NCBI GenBank assembly: GCA_009746045.1
Contig: RPFO01000256.1
Location: 1,202,196 to 1,261,904, forward strand
DNA from: Mesostigma viride
Taxonomy: Eukaryota; Streptophyta; Mesostigmatophyceae; Mesostigmatales; Mesostigmataceae
Direction of reading: 5' to 3'
Length of the DNA stretch: 59,709 nt
The notes beneath the pieces are model-generated. The model was not told the DNA's origin, did no database searches, and saw nothing but the letters and a program-made list of their open reading frames with translations. Below are positions 46,037 to 55,586 of the stretch, one piece after another (the stretch's first letter is position 1; each line of letters opens with the position of its first letter). The translations under genes and the position numbers were made by a program.

Positions 46037-46568
46037 TTGGATGTTCTTCTCCCCCCCGTTTTTGAGAAGCCTATCCACGATCTCGCTCGAAACGGGATTC
46101 TCACCCCCGCCAGTTTTTTTGGCAAGGAGAAGCCTATCCAACAACATTGCTCGATAATGCCCGGAGAGGGCGTCTTAAATTTGTTCGATGGTCGAGCAGG
46201 GTTTAAGAGGAGGGGAATTTGGATAGTCTTCTTTTGGTAGTCTTCTTTTTGGAGAGAAAAAAAAAGTATTTTATGGCGTAAGGAATTTTTTTGGGGGGGG
46301 GTATAGGCTATAGGGTATAGGCCTGGGGGGAATAATAGTTGCGGCCGGGCCCGAAAAAGAAGCCTATCCAAGAGAAGCCTATCCACGAACATTGCCCGAG
46401 AACTGCGGGAGAGGGCGTCTTAAATTTACTCAACCCCTCACCAGGGGTTGTCAGGGGTCGAGTTTGGATAGTCTTCTCTTTTTTTTCCTGGTGACGGATG
46501 GATGGGCCGGGGTTGGCAGGGGTTGTATTGGATAGGCTTCTCTTTTTTGGGTCGGAGAAGGCTATCCA
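46037..46568. repeat. Ordered array of ten inverted motifs (left arm)
   Basis: Motif A is AGAAGNCTATCCA; motif B is its reverse complement TGGATAGNCTTCT. Order and starts: B 46037, A 46065, A 46128, B 46219, B 46234, A 46358, A 46373, B 46464, B 46528, A 46556. Each neighbouring B-A or A-B pair could form a hairpin; the first and last pairs have short loops of about 12-15 nt and stems of about 13-15 bp. The array fills an otherwise non-coding stretch. Confidence 0.85.
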
Positions 46569-46603
46569 AGGCGGGGCCGTGTTGAGAGCCCCCGAAAAAA
46601 AAA

Positions 46604-46757
46604 ATGTCCGCAGTGGTTAATGGATGCGGCCGCCACCCCCCCGTGGGCCGGCCTGCAGTGGTGGACGCCCCCCGCCAAGTGGGTGATGCGCGACGGGAAG
46701 ATCGTGCTTGCCACCCCGGTCGATGTGCCCGCTGACGTGAGCAAAGACGAGCGATGA
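46604..46757 (+). pseudogene. 50-codon ORF, left arm, broken by one extra C
   Basis: The right-arm equivalent (47881-47729) is intact and reads a short Trp-rich peptide (LQWWTPPAKWVMRDGKIVL). Here a C run has seven bases instead of six, shifting the frame after the twelfth codon or so. No family is recognised. Confidence 0.45.
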
Positions 46758-47146
46758 CGTCAGCAAGTATACAGCACACCTACGTCCCGGCACACCCCGC
46801 CCCGGGTTTGTGGAGGGGTGGCGCTGCGTGCCCCCCGAACAGTGGTGGTGACAGATGCCAGCAAAGATACCGTAAGATTCCAAACGACATCCCGCGCGCT
46901 CCGCGCCGCCGATGATGGTGACAGGGCAGCGAAGAGGCATGCAGCGTGCCACGTGTCCGATTTCTATTGGCTAAATGCAAAAAAGCCCCCATCACACACC
47001 GATTCGGGTGGTGACAGGGGCCAGTGGGTGACAGACGCCAGCATAAGTGTCAATCTTTGAAAAATGATCACACGCCGAGCGGTGGTTACCAGGGGAGGTG
47101 TCAGAGTTTGGCAGCATAAGGGCAAAAAAAATATCTAAAGTGACAG

Positions 47147-47340
47147 TATATAAGTACCTTCCAACAGGAAGAGACCGGACTTTGACACCGGGTGTCAAAG
47201 TTTGACAGGGACCCCCTGGCTCCTCCCCGCCCGGATTCAGTGGCCACTGAATCCGGGCGGGGAGGAGCCAGGGGGTCCCTGTCAAACTTTGACACCCGGT
47301 GTCAAAGTCCGGTCTCTTCCTGTTGGAAGGTACTTATATA
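47147..47340. other. Palindrome centre with nested inverted repeats and facing TATA boxes
   Basis: A 23-bp near-perfect palindrome (11-bp arms ACTTTGACACC, 1-nt loop) lies at 47179-47201, mirrored at 47286-47308. The 26-bp centre (47231-47256) is itself fully palindromic around TGGCCA. A TATATAAG at 47147-47154 points inward and is mirrored at 47333-47340. TGACA/TGTCA words are unusually dense for about 150 bp on each side. Confidence 0.8.
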
Positions 47341-47728
47341 CTGTCACTTTAGATATTTTTTTTGCCCTTATGCTGCCAAACTCTGACACCTCCCCTGGTA
47401 ACCACCGCTCGGCGTGTGATCATTTTTCAAAGATTGACACTTATGCTGGCGTCTGTCACCCACTGGCCCCTGTCACCACCCGAATCGGTGTGTGATGGGG
47501 GCTTTTTTGCATTTAGCCAATAGAAATCGGACACGTGGCACGCTGCATGCCTCTTCGCTGCCCTGTCACCATCATCGGCGGCGCGGAGCGCGCGGGATGT
47601 CGTTTGGAATCTTACGGTATCTTTGCTGGCATCTGTCACCACCACTGTTCGGGGGCACGCAGCGCCACCCCTCCACAAACCCGGGGCGGGGTGTGCCGGG
47701 ACGTAGGTGTGCTGTATACTTGCTGACG

Positions 47729-47881
47729 TCATCGCTCGTCTTTGCTCACGTCAGCGGGCACATCGACCGGGGTGGCAAGCACGATCTTCCCGTCGCGCAT
47801 CACCCACTTGGCGGGGGGCGTCCACCACTGCAGGCCGGCCCACGGGGGGTGGCGGCCGCATCCATTAACCACTGCGGACAT
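47729..47881 (-). CDS. 50-codon Trp-rich ORF, right arm (intact)
   Basis: Starts ATG at 47881 and stops at 47729. The peptide has a WWTPPAKWVM core and a charged end. It is a candidate small viral protein; the left-arm copy has a frameshift. No family is recognised. Confidence 0.45.
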   Translation of the reverse strand: MSAVVNGCGRHPPWAGLQWWTPPAKWVMRDGKIVLATPVDVPADVSKDER

Positions 47882-47915
47882 TTTTTTTTCGGGGGCTCTC
47901 AACACGGCCCCGCCT

Positions 47916-48447
47916 TGGATAGCCTTCTCCGACCCAAAAAAGAGAAGCCTATCCAATACAACCCCTGCCAACCCCGGCCCATCCATCCGTCACCAGGAAA
48001 AAAAAGAGAAGACTATCCAAACTCGACCCCTGACAACCCCTGGTGAGGGGTTGAGTAAATTTAAGACGCCCTCTCCCGCAGTTCTCGGGCAATGTTCGTG
48101 GATAGGCTTCTCTTGGATAGGCTTCTTTTTCGGGCCCGGCCGCAACTATTATTCCCCCCAGGCCTATACCCTATAGCCTATACCCCCCCCCAAAAAAATT
48201 CCTTACGCCATAAAATACTTTTTTTTTCTCTCCAAAAAGAAGACTACCAAAAGAAGACTATCCAAATTCCCCTCCTCTTAAACCCTGCTCGACCATCGAA
48301 CAAATTTAAGACGCCCTCTCCGGGCATTATCGAGCAATGTTGTTGGATAGGCTTCTCCTTGCCAAAAAAACTGGCGGGGGTGAGAATCCCGTTTCGAGCG
48401 AGATCGTGGATAGGCTTCTCAAAAACGGGGGGGAGAAGAACATCCAA
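47916..48447. repeat. Ordered array of ten inverted motifs (right arm)
   Basis: Mirror image of 46037-46568; all ten sites are kept in the mirrored order. Confidence 0.85.
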
Positions 48448-48475
48448 GCTCTCCCGCTGCTCCCGCCCCTCGGCG

Positions 48476-48953
48476 CTACTTGCACTTGGCGAACCCCCAG
48501 CTGAAGAACTTCTTGGCCTTGCACCGCGCGCTCTTCTTGTCCTTGAACGCCTGCATCAGCGCACCGCCCGGGGTGTGCCCCACCACGGCCTTGGTGATCT
48601 TGGCGCCCGCCTTGCTGACCTTGTCGGCCGCCTTGTTGGGAATCATGCCGAACCCGCTCATGAGGCCGCCCAACATGGACACGGGGTTCACGCTGTCCAC
48701 GATCATCGCCTGCACGTTGGTGGCCATTCCGGGTATCGCGTCCTTGAAGCGCACGCGCTCGGCCTTCTCCTCGGCGCGCGGGGGTCTACCGTGTTCGCGG
48801 GGGCCGCGGCCGTGCTGTCCGGCTCCGGGTTGGGGGTGGCCTCGTACGCCACGGCGGCTGCACCGGGGTCCGAGGGGGGGTAGCGGGTTCGGGCATGTTA
48901 CGCATCATGAAGATCACAAACAGCAGGATGATCACGAGCAATAGCATGAACAT
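48476..48953 (-). pseudogene. N-terminally anchored protein, right arm, frame broken
   Basis: Copy of 45530-46008. The GCC codon missing a base in the left arm is complete here (near 48760), but one C is lost slightly upstream in the gene, so this arm also fails to give one frame. The C-terminal 92 codons are intact. Confidence 0.5.
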
Positions 48954-48984
48954 GGTGATGGATAATACTGCGATGGATAATTAC

Positions 48985-49351
48985 TCAGCCCACTGTCGGC
49001 CCGCTGCTTGGAGTGGGGAGCCTCTTTACGGCCGCCACGGCCGGGGTGAAGTCCAGCGTGACGGGGCGACGCCACATCTTGACCAGGAAATACACGAAGA
49101 ACGCGAGGGTCACGGCCATCAACAGGGTCAGTCTGAACATCTCGTAGGCCCTACAAACCCGTCTCCCTCTACCCCGTACGTCACCAGAAACCGGAGTGGG
49201 GCCCCCAGCGGGGACTGCACGATGTACTTGAGTGCCCGAAGCACCGGGCCGGGAGGAGGTGGCGGGGGCGGGGGGTGTAGTACGTGCCGTCCGCCTTCAT
49301 TTTTCGGCGCGGTACGTGCGTGGACCCGGGTGGGGACGTGCCCTCTTCCAT
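48985..49351 (-). pseudogene. Membrane protein copy, right arm, two single-base losses
   Basis: Copy of 45130-45498 with one C lost in the Pro run (near 49270) and one base lost before the membrane segment (near 49136). Not translatable as one frame. Confidence 0.6.
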
Positions 49352-49695
49352 CGTCTATATATATCGCGAGGGACAAAATTGCAAGGGTCACGGGCCCTAG
49401 CGCTTCCCCCCCGGCGCCTCTTGGTCCGCCGTACACGTCGTCGCGTGCGGTGTTGTTGCTGCTCGTGCACCTCCACCACCCACTGCAGCTGGCCGGCCGC
49501 TGCTTGGGCTATGGCCTGGGCCTGGGCCTGGGCGGCCATTTCGGCCTCGATTGCTCTTTGCCGTTCAACGACGCGCATATTCCTGCGCATGGCTTCAAGC
49601 CGGCGCTCGTACAGGTTGCGGTTGAATTGGTTGATCACGCCTAGATGATGACGGCCAGGCGGGTCGCCAGCCGGGAACATTCGTTTTACTGGCAT
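49297..49695 (-). CDS. Small basic helical protein, right arm (extended)
   Basis: Copy of 44785-45084. A one-base shorter G run near the end (7 instead of 8) moves past the original stop, so the frame runs to 132 codons and overlaps the neighbouring gene copy. Confidence 0.5.
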   Translation of the reverse strand: MPVKRMFPAGDPPGRHHLGVINQFNRNLYERRLEAMRRNMRVVERQRAIEAEMAAQAQAQAIAQAAAGQLQWVVEVHEQQQHRTRRRVRRTKRRRGGSARARDPCNFVPRDIYRRWKRARPHPGPRTYRAEK

Positions 49696-50020
49696 GATAC
49701 CTATATCACACCTACACTTTTTTCTGCTAGTGTGCCAGCATTAGAGTGCCAGCTGTCATACTTTGAAAAGCGGGCTGACAGGGGCCGACAGGGGGTCGGG
49801 TCGGCCCGGGCTAGTCTAAGTGCGAACCACGCCTTTCAGGCGGTCGCGGCACCTCCACAACCCTTGCTAGGCTTCGCGAGGGCTACCCCTCGTTCGTGCG
49901 CGTGTTTTGAGCGTCGTTATCGTCGTTCGTGGCGGGACGCGGCAGGACGTGGCGGGCGTGGCGGGTCGTGCAGGTCGTGGCAGGTCGTGGCAGGTCGGGT
50001 GTCGGCAGAGGCGGGAGAGG

Positions 50021-50550
50021 TTGGATGTTCTTCTCTCCGTGTTTTTGGAGAAGTCTATCCACGATCTTGGTCGAGAGAGGGTTCTCGTCGCGTGCCGTTT
50101 TTTTTGTCGACGAGAAGGCTATCCACGACCGATGGTCGAGAATGTCGGGAGGGGGCGTCTTAAATTTGTTCGATGGTCGGGCGGGGTTTAAGAGGGGGGA
50201 TTTTGGATAGTCTTCTTTTGGTAGTCTTCTTTTTGGGTATGAAAGGGAAGTATTTTATGGCATAAGGAAAATTTTCAGGGGGGTATAGGGTATAGGGTGT
50301 AGGGTATAGGTGGAGTAATAGTTTGGCGGGGGGGTAAAAAGAAGTCTATCCAAGAGAAGGCTATCCACGACCAACGGGCGAGAGTGGCTGGAGAGGTCGT
50401 CTTAAATTCGTTCGGTGGTCGAGCGGGGTTTGAGAGGGGGTGAGTTTGGATAGTCTTCTCTTTTTTTTCCTGGTGACGGATGGACGGGCCGGTGTTGGCG
50501 GGGGTTTTGTTGGATAGTCTTCTCTTTTTTGGTCGGTAGAAGGCTATCCA
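50021..50550. repeat. Third motif array, diverged, same order
   Basis: Aligns with 46013-46595 in direct orientation, with substitutions throughout. All ten motif positions are kept: B 50021, A 50049, A 50113, B 50203, B 50218, A 50340, A 50355, B 50446, B 50510, A 50538. The variable base in the motif (C, T or G) differs between copies while the remainder holds. Confidence 0.85.
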
Positions 50551-50638
50551 AGTCGGGGCCGTGTTGAGAGCGTTCGAGCGGTGCTGTGCGCGCGCGTTTT
50601 AAAATTATGTGCGCTTTTTTGTATACGTGTTTCGCGCG

Positions 50639-51379
50639 ATGGTATCGTCCGATCGTTGCGGTGCGTTGACGGGCAAGGGCGGCCGGTGCGGGTGGCAGAC
50701 GTGGGGCGGCAGGAGCGCGTGCCCGCACCACGGGGGTGGGAGGAGGGGGAGGGGGCGGGCGCACGGGGTCAGGGCGGGGCGCCTAGAATGGGCCAGGGCG
50801 GTGCAGAGGGCGCTCAGGGCCGGTTTCCGCCCGGGAGAGGCGAGCGATGCTAATCTGGCTAGGGTTAGGAAGGAGGAAGCCTTCCAAAGAGCGGTTCGTG
50901 ACGCCCGTGACGCGGCAGGCGCAGCGGACGAGGCGGAGAGGCGTGCAGCAGCCCGTGCCCGAGCCGTGGCTCATTCCCCTAACCCCGAAGCCACCCGTGC
51001 CATCGCCGCCGAGTTGGGCGCCGAGGCGGCCCTTCTCAGAGCGCACGCCACTACCCTCGCTAATGCCCTAGGTGCTGCTGCGGACCCCTCAACACATGCC
51101 AAGTTATTCGCTATGGCTGCCGCGAGGGATGAGGAGGCGGAGGAGGCCGCCGCCGCCGCGGCTCTCGAGGCCGCCTTAGAGGCCGCCCCCGCGCTCACCC
51201 ACAAAGAGCGACTGGAGGCCGCCGAGGAGGCCGAGAGGCAGGCCTACCGGCTCGAGAGCGACGACGAGGACGACTACGTCCAGCACAGGGGGTACACGCG
51301 GGTGTTCACGCCGATATACACGCGGACGGAGACGCCGATGTACACGGGGGGCGCGGGCATCCTGTCCGCTCGGGGGTGA
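50639..51379 (+). CDS. Zinc-module protein 1 with long charged helix (virus-like)
   Basis: 246 codons from the ATG at 50639. Near the N terminus is a C-x9-C-x10-C-x2-H module (RCGALTGKGGRC, then SACPHH). Residues about 75-215 are Ala/Glu/Arg-rich and probably coiled coil. The end is Tyr/Thr-rich (FTPIYTRTETPMYT). The short Cys/His module is found in several large-DNA-virus proteins, as I recall, and recurs in two neighbours here. Function unknown; nucleic-acid or protein binding is possible. Confidence 0.6.
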   Translation: MVSSDRCGALTGKGGRCGWQTWGGRSACPHHGGGRRGRGRAHGVRAGRLEWARAVQRALRAGFRPGEASDANLARVRKEEAFQRAVRDARDAAGAADEAERRAAARARAVAHSPNPEATRAIAAELGAEAALLRAHATTLANALGAAADPSTHAKLFAMAAARDEEAEEAAAAAALEAALEAAPALTHKERLEAAEEAERQAYRLESDDEDDYVQHRGYTRVFTPIYTRTETPMYTGGAGILSARG

Positions 51380-51456
51380 CTAGGCCTAGGAAGAGGAGCA
51401 CTCCATCAGCCGGGGGGGCGCGTGCACGGGTAAATAAACACCGCGTCTAGTGGTAA

Positions 51457-51902
51457 ATGTCTCTGCCCGTGAAAGAAAAGGACGTCCAGGCGGCCTACAG
51501 CGCGAGGACGGGGGGCAGGCGCGAGGTGGTTTGTCAGGGGGGAAGATCGACATCCTGGACGACGAGAGGGGCAGGATCGTCGAGGTGAAGGAATGGGGCA
51601 ACTGGATGTACGGCGTGGGGCAGCTCATATCGTACGGGAAGGAATACCCCGGCCACAGCAAGGAGCTGCACCTGTTCAGGTCCAGGTGGTCCGCGAACGT
51701 AACGCTCGACAAGCTGAAACACATCCTGAGCGTGTGCAAGATCGCCGATATAGCCGTGACACTGCACGAGAGCGTGGGGCTGTCGCTGCCGACCCCCCCC
51801 CTCCCCTGTGGAGACGCCTCCTGTGTCTCTCCGCCAAGGTCGCCGCCGAATAGTGGCAAGGGGATTGGATTTTTTATATCCATCCGCCAGCGTTTCATCT
51901 GA
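51457..51902 (+). pseudogene. PD-(D/E)XK-like nuclease, frame broken in a G run
   Basis: An ATG at 51457 starts a frame (SLPVKEKDVQAAYSARTGG) that becomes meaningless after a run of six G at 51537-51542; the adjacent frame then carries the core: GKIDILDD, IVEVKEWGNW, GQLISYGKEYP and LHLF. The order D..D, EVK, Q..SY is that of the restriction-endonuclease fold, matching a small viral nuclease type I recall from algal and other large DNA viruses. The C-terminal about 40 residues are Pro/Ser-rich. The frame overlaps the neighbouring minus-strand gene by 8 bp at the 3' end. Confidence 0.6.
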
Positions 51903-52784
51903 CTCGACAGTGTCGCGCGCATCTGCGCCTCCTGCCCGTCACCGGGTTGGTGCACCACCTGCGGCCCCTGGCGTTCCAGACGTTGCAATGCCGGCGGTGG
52001 ACGCAGTGCTGGTTGGTGCACCCGTGGCCCGTGCACGCCCTCATGATCCTGTCCGGGGTGGAGGCCATATTGACCCAGGTCCCATCACGGTCATCCTCAA
52101 CCTCCATGCCGAGCGTCTTGTAGTAGTCCACGAGCTTCATGTTGTTTTGGATTTCGCCGCCCCTCTCCCACATCAAGGTGTAGGGGTCGCTGCCGGGGGT
52201 AATTGTTCCATTTCTTCCTCCAGCATGCGCGCCGTGGCGGGGTACTTTTCGATGAGACTCCAGGGCTCGTCGTTCGTGGCGTTGTCGGGTCGGGTGATAC
52301 GTATTTCGCTTTTCTCCCCCCGTGCTCGCGACCGCGGACAGCGACACCCTCCCGTGGATGGGTCCTCCATGTGTCTCTTGTTGGCGTCGACGCCTCTCCA
52401 GAAGATTTCTTTGCCGAGACCGCTCATCGCGTCCTTTTCTCCCTGGCTCGCGTGATCCGACCTCCAGTTGCTATTGGCCGTGTTCACTTTAAACAGAGCG
52501 TAATACAACCCATTGTCTTGGTTATTTACCACCAGGGATCCCAGATTGTCGGCGTAATCCCGGAGAGCGGTGTGCGGGTAGTTAACTGGGTAATTGACCA
52601 CCACGTCCCTTGAAGGCAAGCCATCGACCACCCGCGGCCTGTACGTAAAATCCAGGGGGTAATTGCGTCCGTCGAGCACTATGGACCGCCCCGTGCCGTG
52701 TTTCTCGTGCTCGTTGTCGGGCCTCCCCCGTTTGGACCGGGTTATGGCCCTCATGTCGTGCCCGACTTTTTTTGCGCGCCCCAT
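51895..52784 (-). pseudogene. Zinc-module protein 2, frame broken once (virus-like)
   Basis: Reads from an ATG at 52784. The first about 195 codons (mixed, with DVVVNYPVNYPHTALRDYAD) end uselessly at 52173, but the adjacent frame takes over near a five-base G run (plus strand 52195-52199) and continues to 51895 with SDPYTLMWERGGEIQNN and a Cys-rich end. The end has C-x10-C-x10-C-x2-H (CNVWNARGRRWC to CARH), the same module as in the two neighbours. It is divergent to the fibre-like gene, with 58 bp between starts. Function unknown. Confidence 0.55.
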
Positions 52785-52842
52785 AGTACTCCTTATTACT
52801 GACGCATTTTTTTATCTTATGCTACCGGTATAGAACTTTACC
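52785..52842. promoter_or_regulatory. Short divergent intergenic region
   Basis: 58 bp separate two divergent start codons. It is AT-rich (ttatttttttatcttatgc-like), unlike the GC-rich genes around it, so it probably holds both promoters. Confidence 0.4.
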
Positions 52843-55562
52843 ATGTCTACCGCTCTGGACCAGCTCAGCGACGTCCGTTACGCGCGCATGTACTCGACCG
52901 CTCTCCTGGGCGACCTAGACCCCGCCGCGAGGGTGAAGGACCTCGTCGTCAAGGCGCAGGACAGCATCGTCATCAAGCCCAACAACGGGTACGGCACCAG
53001 CGCGACAAACCGCCTCAAGATCGTGGGATCCACCGCCATAGACGGGGCGCTGTCCGTGGACAACGTTACCATCGACGGCAGCACCGTCAACTCGTCTTCC
53101 GGCAGCCTCGTGCTCTCGTCCGACGCCGGGTCGGTGCGCATGGCCGACGTGGTCGCCTCCGCGGCCTCCCTCTCGCCGGCCTCCGACGTGAACCTGACCC
53201 TCTCGGGCGGTGCCACCAAGTCGGTGTTGGTGGAGGGCGTCAAGTTCACCGACAACGCGGTCACCACCTCCAGCGGCACCCTTGCGATCAGCTCTGCCGG
53301 GTCCTCGGCCGCCGCGCTCCAGCTGGGCGGCGTCACGGTCACCGACGCCTCCGTGTCCTCCTCCACCGCCAACGGAAACCTGACCATGGCCAGCAACGGC
53401 ACCGGCTCCGTGCTCCTGGACAACGTGAAGGTGAAGACCTCGGGCATCAGCAACAACGTGGCCAACGCCGACCTGACCCTGTCGTCCAACGGCACCGGGT
53501 CGGTGGTGATGGACAGCGTGAAGGTGAAGACGGCGGGCATCACCACCAGCAGCGGCACGCTCTCGCTGACCTCCGCGGGGGCGGCTACCAACCAGGTGAA
53601 CGTGGCCGGCATCACGGTGACGAACGCCAGCATCAGTGCCGCGTCGGCGAGCACCGTGACGGTGGCGAAGGACCTGACCCTGACCAGCACCGCGGGCGGC
53701 AGCGGCAAGGTGACGACCTCGGCGGGCAATCTGGAGCTGACCAGCACGAGCGGCACGGTGGCCGTCACGGGCGCGCTCACGGTGTCGGGGGCGGTGACGG
53801 GCGCCAGCACCATTACTAGCACTGGCAACACAGTGGTGGGGGGGACCTGAAGGTTGCGGGCGTGCTCGAGAGCACCAACGCCAGCGGGAACCTGGAGATC
53901 GTGGACAAGACGGTGAAGGTGGGCTACCAGCCCGGGTCTGCCGCGATCATGGACTTCCAGTTCACCAACTCGGCCAACGCGATCGCCGCATACAACATCA
54001 ACTTGAGCACTTTCTCCGGCGCGTCTGTCAGCGGAGGCCAGCTCACCATCAACACGACCGCTTCCTCTCGGGCTGCGTTTTACTACCCGTCTGCGTACAC
54101 TAGCATTCCGTCGTCTGTCTTGAATCTTTCCACCGAGAGCGTCACCATTGAGTTCCCCATCACAATCACCAGCGCATTGACTACAAGCGCCGGAGGTGAC
54201 ATTGGGTTCTTTGCTTTGGAGCAGTCTGGAACGGGCACCTCTTTCATCAGGTTCGGAACTCACGCGGGAGGCGTGTGGTTGTACGTGCAGAAGATCAGCA
54301 GCGGTGCGCACTACTTCACCGACACACACAGTTTCCTGACCTCGGCTGGCACCTACGTTTTTAAGATCGATCTTTCGAGGCCCAGCGGTCTCATGACACT
54401 TTCCTACAACAAGGACGGCGGGGCATACACGACAATGACATACAACAGTGGCGCCAGCTCGACCTTTAACATTGCGGATATCTTTTACAGGGATTCGACT
54501 TACACAAACACGATCATGTTTGGCAACACCGTTTCATCGAGCAACCAGAACTACTCGATTGACTACTTCAAGCTGAACAAGGGCGTGGCCTCCACCAATG
54601 CCGCTTCTGAGAACTCGGGCCTGTTTGTTGACGGCAGCGCCTCCTTCGGCAGCCGCGCCCTCACATGGCACATGGGCGCCGGCGAGACCTCGCAGGACAA
54701 GGGCGACTACACGGGCTCGTACTGGCACGTGGAGGGCGGCCAGCTGCTGCTCTCTCGCACCATCCTGGCGGCCGACCGCGAGGCGCCCGCCACCAACGTC
54801 AACCTGGCATCCCTGGCCAGCGGCTCCGACACGCTGCGGTGGGAGTTCTCCTCCTCCAAGGCCAGCACCGTCGGCAGCGCCACCTTCAGCGGCAGCGGCA
54901 CCGTCGCGGACGGCGTGCTCAAGGAGTCCGGCTCCCAGTTCGACTCCGTGTCGCCCAACGTCACGGGCACGTTCTCTCTGATCATCAAGGTGCTGCCCCA
55001 GTTCGACCTGTCCACGCTGACCCTCCTGACCGACCTGATCGAGTACGGCTACCTTGCCGTGCAGATCTCGAGCGGCGGCTTCCTGACCTTCTCCGACGGC
55101 GTGAACGCGGCCATCGTCATGGACACCCCCGTGCACGCCGAGCCGTTCACGCTGTGCATCACCATGAGCGGGTCGCAGGTCAAGTTCTACCTGGACGGCG
55201 CCCTGGTGGCTTCCTCGGCCAACGGCGCGTTGGGCGCGAACCCGAATCTGGTGCTGTACGGCGGGTACGTCGGTAGCGTGTGGTACGACGACGTGCGCTT
55301 CGTGTCCGGCCAGGCGCTCACGGCGGCCAACACGATGCTGTACGGCTGGCGGGAGATGTACGCGGCCAACCAGACGGTGACGTACGGTTTCCGCATCTCC
55401 AACAACGAGGGCCTGCAGCTGGTGAAGGTGCGCGGGTCGGGCGGCAGCAACGGATGGGTCGGCACCAACCCCGCGCCCAACACGGTGACGTCCGGCAACA
55501 GCATGGGCGCCATCGGGGCAGCCACCGCCTCCGTCATCAGCGAGAGCCAGATGGCGTTTTGA
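52843..55562 (+). pseudogene. Long fibre-like repetitive surface protein, one frameshift (virus-like)
   Basis: About 905 codons in two frames: 52843-53850 and, in the next phase, about 53844-55562. The break is at a run of seven G (53838-53844); one more G would join them exactly (VVGG then DLKVAGVLES). The N-terminal third is built of about 20-30-residue Ser/Thr/Val/Gly repeats (NGTGSVLLDNVKVKTSGIS), a beta-helix-like pattern common in viral fibres. The rest has two regions like concanavalin/LamG-type sheets (about 54000-54580 and 54880-55310) ending with a small Gly/Ser tail. Likely a host-contact or surface protein; I cannot tie it to a named family. Confidence 0.6.
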
Positions 55563-55586
55563 GCGCGTTTAACCCGCGAACCTTGA

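Larger units (their letters stand above)
44665..49814. repeat. Giant spacer-free palindrome (inverted repeat), about 2.57 kb per arm
   Basis: The arms 44665-47243 and 47244-49814 are reverse complements about the point between 47243 and 47244, with no spacer. The right arm is 8 bp shorter overall. Differences seen are mostly single-base changes in G, C or A runs (for example near 45220, 45338, 45714, 46633 and 46597) plus a few substitutions (for example near 45052 and 45160). Both arms carry the same four small ORFs and motif array. Confidence 0.95.

Noticed and set aside
44836-46392. A 518-codon minus-strand frame across the left palindrome arm
   Set aside because: It is antisense to three plus-strand ORFs that have better starts, membrane segments and a mirrored copy; the long frame results from high GC.
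47101-47386. Two identical 64-codon ORFs crossing the palindrome centre on opposite strands
   Set aside because: Symmetry makes any frame appear twice; the peptide has no motif and overlaps TATA-like and palindromic control sequence.
54534-55136. Minus-strand Gly/Val/Gln frame of 200 codons
   Set aside because: Antisense to the fibre-like gene, whose strand has the repeats and intact long frame.
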